A stretch of 11,560 bases of DNA from Alphaproteobacteria bacterium. Its GTDB lineage: Bacteria; Pseudomonadota; Alphaproteobacteria; UBA828. The notes beneath the pieces are model-generated. The model did not search any database and was not told the origin of the DNA. It saw nothing but the letters and a program-made list of their open reading frames with translations. Numbering within the stretch: position 1 is the stretch's first letter; each line of letters begins with the position of its first letter. The stretch covers positions 1 through 11,560 of the forward strand of contig JABJCZ010000251.1 of the NCBI GenBank assembly GCA_018668475.1, given 5' to 3'. A program made the position numbers and the translations under genes. Positions 7,189-11,560 of this stretch are shown here, in pieces.

Positions 7189-7208
7189 GGCATCGACGGG
7201 ACGATGCC
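7189..7208. repeat. Inverted repeat in the divergent nrnC / NDUFA9-like spacer
   Basis: GGCATCG and CGATGCC form perfect 7-base arms around a 6-base loop (ACGGGA). It lies about 95 bases before the plus-strand start at 7303. No T-run follows on either strand, so an intrinsic terminator is unlikely. An operator or a leader-RNA hairpin are the two readings. Confidence 0.45.
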
Positions 7209-7235
7209 GGGGCCGAATGAAATCGCCTCTGGTGA

Positions 7236-7259
7236 TCGTTCTGAGCATCGGTTCTGAGC
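7236..7259. repeat. Near-tandem repeat upstream of the NDUFA9-like gene
   Basis: GTTCTGAGC occurs at 7238-7246 and again at 7251-7259, each preceded by ATC or ATCG, giving two almost tandem 12-13-base units. They sit in the leader of the downstream gene. A purpose is not evident. Confidence 0.4.
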
Positions 7260-7302
7260 CTTCAAAATTCAGAGCGCAAACTATGCAACGGGGGTCCTTC
7301 CC

Positions 7303-8313
7303 ATGACACGCAATGTCACCGTCTTTGGCGGCACCGGGTTTATCGGCCGGCACATCGTGCAGCGCCTGGCACGGGCGGGCGATAGCGTTCGGGTCGCCGT
7401 CCGGCATCCGGGTTCGGCAGGGTTTCTCAAACCGCTGGGTAACGTGGGGCAGGTGGTCCCCGTGCAGGCCAATGTGCGTGACGAGGCATCCGTCGCCGCA
7501 GCTGTAGCCGGCGCGGACGCGGTCATCAATCTCGTCGGGTTGCTGTACCAGAGTGGGAGGCAGAGCTTCGCCGAAGTGCAGGCCCGCGCCCCCGGCCGAA
7601 TCGCCCGCGCGGCGGCTGAGGCCGGGGTGTCGCAATTGGTGCATGTATCGGCAATCGGTGCGGACCGGGCTTCGCCGTCGGCCTATGGACGGTCCAAGGC
7701 GGCGGGTGAGGCTGCTGTGCGCGAAGCTTTTCCGCAGGCAACAATTTTGCGGCCCAGCATTGTGTTTGGGCCTGAGGACGATTTTTTCAATAGGTTCGCC
7801 GCACTGTGTCGCACGTCGCCGCTGGTGCCGTTGTTCTTTGACGCTCGTAAACTGCCGCGCTTCCATTGGGACGGGGTCTTTCTGGTGCCGTCGATTGAGG
7901 CTGGCACGTCGCGGATGCAGCCAGTCTATGTTGGAGATGTTGCCGATGCGGCTCTGGCGGTACTGGCGCGGCCCGATGCACAGGGGGGTCTCTATGAGCT
8001 AGGCGGGCCGGCGGATTACTCTTTCCGCGACTTGATGGCCCTGATTCAGCAGCAACTCGGCGTGGACAAACCGTATTTGCCGGTGCCTTACGCGGCTGTT
8101 GATGCGGGGGCTTTTTTCGCCCAGATGTTGCCGGTGCCACCGATTACCCGCGATCAGCTTAAGATGTTGCGCATCGACAATGTCGTTGCCGATGACGCTG
8201 CAACGCTGAAGAGCCTCGGCATTGCACCTACTGCTGTTGAAGTGATCCTGCCGACCTATCTGGCCCGCCATGCCGCCCCTCGGGCCGCGCACGATGAGGC
8301 TCCCCAAGCGTGA
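7303..8313 (+). CDS. NDUFA9-like NAD(P)-binding protein (atypical extended SDR)
   Basis: Relative of the mitochondrial complex I accessory subunit NDUFA9; in alphaproteobacteria such genes are annotated as complex I NDUFA9-subunit family or NAD(P)H-binding proteins, and their exact role is uncertain. The 336-residue product opens with a Rossmann strand and GGTGFIG at residues 9-15. It continues with INLVGLLYQSG, VHVSAIGAD, a Tyr128/Lys132 pair (AYGRSKAAGE) in the position of the SDR YxxxK motif, and LRPSIVFGPEDDFFNRFA (149-166). Residues about 175-195 look like an insertion relative to the family pattern before TSRMQPVYVGDVADA. There is no signal peptide. The ATG at 7303-7305 follows a G-rich stretch about eight bases upstream. 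The gene is monocistronic and converges with uppP, 24 bases apart. Confidence 0.88.
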   Translation: MTRNVTVFGGTGFIGRHIVQRLARAGDSVRVAVRHPGSAGFLKPLGNVGQVVPVQANVRDEASVAAAVAGADAVINLVGLLYQSGRQSFAEVQARAPGRIARAAAEAGVSQLVHVSAIGADRASPSAYGRSKAAGEAAVREAFPQATILRPSIVFGPEDDFFNRFAALCRTSPLVPLFFDARKLPRFHWDGVFLVPSIEAGTSRMQPVYVGDVADAALAVLARPDAQGGLYELGGPADYSFRDLMALIQQQLGVDKPYLPVPYAAVDAGAFFAQMLPVPPITRDQLKMLRIDNVVADDAATLKSLGIAPTAVEVILPTYLARHAAPRAAHDEAPQA

Positions 8314-8337
8314 TACGCTGGTGACGGAATTGTTGCT

Positions 8338-9141
8338 CTAGCGGAAGGCGTATAGCCAGACCAGCAGGGCAACGCCGAGCCCGATGCGGTAAAGCGCGAA
8401 CGGGCCAAATCCGATACGCCTTATCAGCGCCATCAGCCCGGCAATGGCAATCAGCGCTGTCGCACAAGAGAGCCCGGCGGCTATTGCCGCCTGCACCAGA
8501 GAAATGCTGGCGCCATCCGTGCTGATCCGGTAGCCCGCCACAGCGCCTGCTGCGATGATTACTGGCACCGACATCAACATTGAAAAACGCGCCGCGTCTC
8601 CGCGCTCGTAGCCGAGCATTCGGGCCGCCGTCATGGTAATGCCGGATCGGCTTGTGCCAGGAATGATCGCCAGCGCCTGCAGTGCGCCGATGATTGCGGC
8701 ATTGGCGATTGTCATGTGTTCAATCCGGCGAACCGTCATACCGAGGCGGTCCGCCAGCCAGAGCAATACGCCAAAACCAGCGGTCGCCCACGCGATCACT
8801 TCAATCGAGCGAAAAAATGCCGGGTCACCCCAGGCAACCAGGCCACCGACAACCAGGACAGGCGGCAACGTTACGAGAATACGAAGCGTGAGGGCGCGGC
8901 CCGCCCTGCGCTCGGGCTTCTTGCCGCCGGCGAGCCCGGCCACCATGCGCAGCATATCGCGCCAGAAATAGAGTATCACCGCGACCAGCGTGCCGACATG
9001 AACAGCGATGTCGAGGTCCAGACCCTGGTCCGGCCAAGCGACGACCCACGGTACGATGACCAGATGGCCGGACGAGCTAATGGGCAGGAATTCCGTAATT
9101 CCCTGCACGACGGTGAGAACAACAATCTGAAGAAGGCTCAA
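8338..9141 (-). CDS. uppP: Undecaprenyl-diphosphate phosphatase (UppP/BacA)
   Basis: Integral membrane enzyme that dephosphorylates undecaprenyl pyrophosphate to recycle the lipid carrier for peptidoglycan and LPS synthesis; extra copies give bacitracin resistance. Starting at TTG 9139-9141 the protein has 267 residues (E. coli 273), is hydrophobic throughout and carries both active-site motifs. These are QGITEFLPISSSGHL (13-27), with Gln13 where some homologues have Glu, Glu17 and His26, and PGTSRSGITM (161-170) with Arg165. The open frame runs nine codons further to another TTG at 9166-9168. I chose the inner one because it yields the family-typical start MSLLQIVVLTVVQG and has AGGA six bases upstream. 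No ATG is available near the 5' end. It lies convergent with the NDUFA9-like gene. Confidence 0.95.
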   Translation of the reverse strand: MSLLQIVVLTVVQGITEFLPISSSGHLVIVPWVVAWPDQGLDLDIAVHVGTLVAVILYFWRDMLRMVAGLAGGKKPERRAGRALTLRILVTLPPVLVVGGLVAWGDPAFFRSIEVIAWATAGFGVLLWLADRLGMTVRRIEHMTIANAAIIGALQALAIIPGTSRSGITMTAARMLGYERGDAARFSMLMSVPVIIAAGAVAGYRISTDGASISLVQAAIAAGLSCATALIAIAGLMALIRRIGFGPFALYRIGLGVALLVWLYAFR

Positions 9142-9147
9142 CGGGCG

Positions 9148-9151
9148 TCCT
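9148..9151 (-). promoter_or_regulatory. Ribosome binding site supporting the uppP TTG start
   Basis: AGGA on the minus strand ends six bases before the TTG at 9141, an ideal spacing. The upstream TTG at 9168 has no such site. Confidence 0.5.
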
Positions 9152-9313
9152 GTCAGGTCAGGTATCAAAACTGGTTGTCAAAACGGGGGTTATGGGGCGG
9201 TCGCCCGACTCGACGGCGTGCATCACACGCCAAACTATACCAAAGCGGGGCCTATCCCAAAACGGTCGCGTCACCCCAGAGGGCCCGATTTGTGCAAACC
9301 AGGCTCCTTTATC

Positions 9314-9328
9314 GTCTCAAAGTGAGAC
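9314..9328. repeat. Perfect inverted repeat upstream of the gltD promoter
   Basis: GTCTCA and TGAGAC, separated by AAG, form a perfect palindrome whose right edge is 13 bases before the -35 element. The position suits an activator or repressor dimer. I do not recognise the regulator. Confidence 0.5.
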
Positions 9329-9341
9329 TACCTGTTGAAAT

Positions 9342-9370
9342 TTGACAGCCGCACTGGCGCCGCATATAAA
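9342..9370 (+). promoter_or_regulatory. Sigma-70-type promoter of gltD-gltB
   Basis: TTGACA (9342-9347) and TATAAA (9365-9370) are separated by exactly 17 bases: a perfect -35 and a five-of-six -10. Transcription would begin near 9376-9378, giving an untranslated leader of about 100 bases before the gltD ATG. This is the best promoter match I found in the window. Confidence 0.72.
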
Positions 9371-9394
9371 ATACCGGCATGTTTCCCCGCCTTT

Positions 9395-9415
9395 TATGTC
9401 AATAATATTGACATA
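9395..9415. promoter_or_regulatory. 21-base perfect palindrome in the gltD leader (probable operator)
   Basis: Arms TATGTCAATA and TATTGACATA flank a single central A, with no mismatch in ten pairs. The element begins 24 bases after the -10 box, at about +18 relative to the predicted start point. That location suits a repressor that blocks transcription initiation or elongation. Its AT-rich sequence contrasts with the GC-rich surroundings. I cannot name the binding protein. Confidence 0.55.
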
Positions 9416-9476
9416 TTTGAGCCAATACCACGGCTTACGTTTTTGACGGGGTTAAAAAAAACAATATCCGGCGGAA

Positions 9477-10955
9477 ATGGGCACCTTGCGCACCCAGGCC
9501 GCTGTGGGGGACAGAAAATTGCCGGAGCAATTGCTCAAATTTATCTCAGTGGCGCAAAAGCGACCCGATAAAAGGGACGCCACCGCGCGGCGCGCAGACT
9601 GGGGCGAGGTCTATCAAGATTTTGCTGAAGCAGGCGCGAAAACCCAAGCGTCGCGGTGCTCGCAATGCGGGGTGCCGTTTTGCCAGATCCATTGCCCGGT
9701 ACAGAACAATATCCCGGATTGGCTGATGCTGACGGCATCTGGTCGGCTGGAGGAGGCCTACGAGGTTTCCAGTGCGACAAACAATTTTCCGGAAATCTGT
9801 GGCCGTATCTGTCCGCAGGATCGTCTTTGCGAGGGCAATTGCGTCATCGAAAAGGGCTTTGAGTCGGTGACCATCGGCGCCATTGAGCGTCACATTACGG
9901 ATACAGCGTTTGAACAGGGCTGGGTCAAACCCGTTGTGCCGGCTGTGGAGTTGCCTGAAACGATTGGCATCATTGGGGCTGGCCCCGGCGGCCTCGCGGC
10001 TGCAGAAATGCTGCGCCACCGCGGCTACCAGGTTCATGTCTATGATCGCTATGACCGTGTCGGTGGATTGCTCATTTATGGCATTCCGAATTTCAAACTC
10101 GAGAAAGAAATCGTTAACCGCCGGGCTCAATTGCTAGTGGATAGCGGGGTCACATTTCATCTCGGGTTCGAGGTCGGTGTTGATGCCAGCCTGGACGATC
10201 TCCGCAAGCGGCATGAGGCAGTTCTCATCGCGACCGGCGCTTATGGTGTGCGGGATATCAAGGTGCCGGGGGTTGGCCTTGATAATGTGCACCAGGCGCT
10301 TGATTATCTGACCGCCAGCAACCGCAAGGGCCTGGGCGACGCCGTGCCGGCCTACGATGATGGCACCCTCGACGCGAATGGGCGGGACGTGGTGGTGATC
10401 GGCGGCGGCGATACGGCGATGGACTGTGTGCGTACGGCCATCCGGCAAAACGCGCGCTCGGTGAAATGCCTCTATCGGCGCGACCGCGAAAATATGCCTG
10501 GTTCCATGCAGGAAGTGACTCATGCGGAAGAAGAGGGTGTCGACTTTGTCTGGCTCTCGGCGCCTAAAGCATTCCTCGGTGACCGCGCCGTAGACGGTGT
10601 GCGGGTCGAGCGCATCCATCTTGGTGTCGCCGACTCCTCCGGTCGTCAGACCCCCCAGCCGATTGAAGGATCCGCCCATACGGTTCCCGCCAACATGGTG
10701 ATCCGCGCCCTTGGGTTTGATCCCGAAGATTTGCCGGTCCTGTTCAATGCGCCGGAGCTTGAAACGACGCGGTGGGGTTCGCTCCTTATCGATTGGGCGA
10801 CCATGATGACGAGCATGTCGGGCGTGTTTGCCGCCGGCGACATCGTGCGCGGTGCGTCGCTGGTCGTGTGGGCCATCAAGGACGGTCGCGACGCGGCCGC
10901 GTCTATTCATCGATATATCAATGCGCGCCAGCAAACGCTGGCTGCCGCCAGTTGA
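9477..10955 (+). CDS. gltD: Glutamate synthase (NADPH) small subunit
   Basis: The FAD- and NADPH-binding subunit passes electrons through iron-sulfur clusters to GltB, which makes two glutamates from glutamine and 2-oxoglutarate; cytoplasmic. The 492-residue protein has an N-terminal cysteine-rich domain with Cys61, 64, 69 and 73 (CSQCGVPFCQIHC) and Cys108, 112, 118 and 122, which in this family coordinate two [4Fe-4S] clusters. An FAD Rossmann motif GAGPGG lies at 167-172, an NADPH motif GGGDTA at 309-314, and the C-terminal FAD motif FAAGDIVRGASLVVWAI at about 451-467. The ATG at 9477 has a poor, too-close Shine-Dalgarno (GGCGG). A TTG at 9519, preceded by GGGGGACAG, would give 478 residues starting nearer the conserved LLKFISVAQKRPDKR segment, so the exact start is uncertain. 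gltB follows 14 bases after the stop. Confidence 0.97.
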   Translation: MGTLRTQAAVGDRKLPEQLLKFISVAQKRPDKRDATARRADWGEVYQDFAEAGAKTQASRCSQCGVPFCQIHCPVQNNIPDWLMLTASGRLEEAYEVSSATNNFPEICGRICPQDRLCEGNCVIEKGFESVTIGAIERHITDTAFEQGWVKPVVPAVELPETIGIIGAGPGGLAAAEMLRHRGYQVHVYDRYDRVGGLLIYGIPNFKLEKEIVNRRAQLLVDSGVTFHLGFEVGVDASLDDLRKRHEAVLIATGAYGVRDIKVPGVGLDNVHQALDYLTASNRKGLGDAVPAYDDGTLDANGRDVVVIGGGDTAMDCVRTAIRQNARSVKCLYRRDRENMPGSMQEVTHAEEEGVDFVWLSAPKAFLGDRAVDGVRVERIHLGVADSSGRQTPQPIEGSAHTVPANMVIRALGFDPEDLPVLFNAPELETTRWGSLLIDWATMMTSMSGVFAAGDIVRGASLVVWAIKDGRDAAASIHRYINARQQTLAAAS

Positions 10956-10956
10956 C

Positions 10957-10960
10957 GGAG
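10957..10960 (+). promoter_or_regulatory. Ribosome binding site of gltB
   Basis: GGAG sits nine bases before the gltB ATG at 10970, within the 14-base gap after gltD. It supports this start and operon co-translation. Confidence 0.5.
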
Positions 10961-10969
10961 ACCCGGGCT

Positions 10970-11560
10970 ATGGCCGGCAATGATCATCCTGCATCACCAG
11001 TGAACCTGTCGTTCGGCGACGACGCGGCTGAAGCCGCGCGCTTGGCCAAGGACGGCCTGTATGATCCGGCCAGTGAGCACGATGCCTGCGGGGTCGGGCT
11101 AATTGCCGCTATTGATGGCAAGCCCCGCCGCGATGTGGTTGAGGCGGGTATTAACGCGCTCAAGGCAGTTTGGCATCGCGGCGCTGTAGATGCGGACGGC
11201 AAGACCGGTGACGGCGCCGGCATCCATATCGAAATCGCCCAGGATTTTTTTAAACAGCACGTCGAGGGTACAGGTCATATCGCACAGGCCGGGCGCCTGG
11301 CTGTCGGCATGGTCTTCATGCCGAAAACCGACCTCGCGGCTCAGGACGCCTGCCGCTCCATCGTCGAGACTGAAATCCTCGAATTCGGCCATGCCATTTA
11401 TGGCTGGCGCCAGGTGCCGATAAATTCCTCAGTCATTGGCGAGAAAGCCAATACCACGCGCCCGGAAATTGAGCAGATCATGATCGCCAACGATACCGGC
11501 GTTGATGATGATCAGTTTGAAAATGACCTGTTTGTGATTCGCCGCCGGATCGAGAAACAA
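10970..11560 (+). CDS. gltB: Glutamate synthase (NADPH) large subunit, N-terminal part (runs off window)
   Basis: Large catalytic subunit of glutamate synthase; only the first 197 codons are present and the frame is open to the window end. The visible part is the start of the class II glutamine amidotransferase domain: YDPASEHDACGVGLIAAIDG places the nucleophilic Cys at position 40, and WHRGAVDADGKTGDGAGI (68-85) is the conserved glutamine-binding region. Cys40 becomes N-terminal in the mature enzyme, so residues 1-39 form a removable propeptide, as known for this family. The start ATG at 10970 is supported by GGAG upstream and lies 14 bases after gltD, so the two are co-transcribed, with gltD first. 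Full-length GltB is around 1,500 residues, so most of the gene is outside the window. Confidence 0.96.
   Translation, partial: MAGNDHPASPVNLSFGDDAAEAARLAKDGLYDPASEHDACGVGLIAAIDGKPRRDVVEAGINALKAVWHRGAVDADGKTGDGAGIHIEIAQDFFKQHVEGTGHIAQAGRLAVGMVFMPKTDLAAQDACRSIVETEILEFGHAIYGWRQVPINSSVIGEKANTTRPEIEQIMIANDTGVDDDQFENDLFVIRRRIEKQ

Larger units (their letters stand above)
7090..7302. other. Divergent intergenic region, nrnC (minus) and NDUFA9-like (plus)
   Basis: About 210 bases that should hold the promoters of both the LPS/rpoN operon and the NDUFA9-like gene. I can see the inverted repeat at 7189-7208 and the near-tandem repeat at 7236-7259. On the minus strand a TTGACA (7126-7121) exists, but no acceptable -10 follows at 16-18 bases. 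On the plus strand TATGTAAT near 7179 resembles a -10 without a good -35. I therefore cannot assign either promoter. Confidence 0.5.
9142..9476. other. uppP-gltD divergent intergenic region
   Basis: This 335-base non-coding stretch separates the minus-strand uppP from the plus-strand gltD. Its right half is AT-richer than the surroundings and contains a strong plus-strand promoter with two palindromes. Its left half holds a direct repeat TCAAAAC (9165-9171 and 9178-9184) and a GC-rich inverted repeat GGGCG-GT-CGCCC (9195-9206). I do not see a convincing minus-strand promoter for uppP: a TTGACA at 9182-9177 lacks a matching -10. Confidence 0.6.

Noticed and set aside
7186..7866. A 226-codon minus-strand open frame opposite the NDUFA9-like gene
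   Set aside because: The plus-strand protein has clear Rossmann motifs; the minus-strand translation is low-complexity and unlike any family I know.
8311..8340. Bidirectional terminator between the convergent NDUFA9-like gene and uppP
   Set aside because: The 24-base gap shows no stem-loop with a T-run on either strand.
8716..9345. A 209-codon plus-strand open frame opposite uppP
   Set aside because: It is antisense to both catalytic-motif regions' gene uppP and runs into the intergenic region without a ribosome binding site or recognisable domain.
9477..9492. Possible sigma-54 promoter TGGGCACCTTGCG near the gltD start
   Set aside because: It resembles the TGGCAC...TTGC consensus superficially but the GG-GC spacing is wrong and it lies inside the coding start, downstream of a much better sigma-70-type promoter.
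10134..10934. A 266-codon minus-strand open frame opposite gltD
   Set aside because: gltD has FAD, NADPH and cluster motifs in frame throughout; the opposite frame is a histidine/arginine-rich shadow.

Overview
This is an ordinary, gene-dense chromosomal window from an alphaproteobacterium. The gene order nrnC-kdsD-lptC-lptA-lptB-rpoN-hpf-ptsN-hprK, the short HPr kinase lacking an N-terminal domain, the NDUFA9-like protein, and a GltD with the N-terminal cysteine-rich domain all point there. The gltD-gltB order and the GltD N-terminus suggest a Rhodospirillales-like lineage, but that is an inference from remembered family features. I see no mobile element, CRISPR array, tRNA, rRNA or clearly foreign gene.

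Minus-strand block (about 1-7100). Reading right to left: nrnC (nanoRNase/RNase D-like exonuclease), kdsD (arabinose-5-phosphate isomerase, first step to Kdo), lptC, lptA and lptB (lipopolysaccharide transport), rpoN (sigma-54), hpf (ribosome hibernation factor), ptsN (EIIA-Ntr) and hprK (HPr kinase/phosphorylase). The start of a further gene, probably rapZ by synteny, lies at the left edge. Genes are packed tightly, with a GTGA overlap kdsD/lptC, a 32-base overlap lptC/lptA and abutting TAA-ATG at hpf/ptsN. The largest internal gap is 176 bases between rpoN and hpf; it holds a palindrome and a possible internal promoter. The block couples LPS precursor synthesis and export with the nitrogen-PTS/sigma-54 regulatory module.

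Middle (7090-9141). A divergent spacer with a 7-bp-arm inverted repeat and a near-tandem repeat precedes a plus-strand NDUFA9-like NAD(P)-binding protein. That gene converges on uppP (undecaprenyl pyrophosphate phosphatase, minus strand), which probably starts at TTG.

Right end (9142-11560). A 335-base intergenic region carries the clearest regulatory architecture of the window: a TTGACA-N17-TATAAA promoter flanked by two perfect palindromes. It reads into gltD (glutamate synthase small subunit) and then gltB (large subunit), whose first 197 codons are present before the window ends. The glutamate synthase genes fit functionally beside the rpoN/ptsN nitrogen module, though they are separately transcribed.

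I found no convincing previously undescribed system. The items most worth checking are the gltD control region, an apparent internal insertion in the NDUFA9-like protein, the hpf upstream region, and the small elements in the divergent nrnC/NDUFA9-like spacer.
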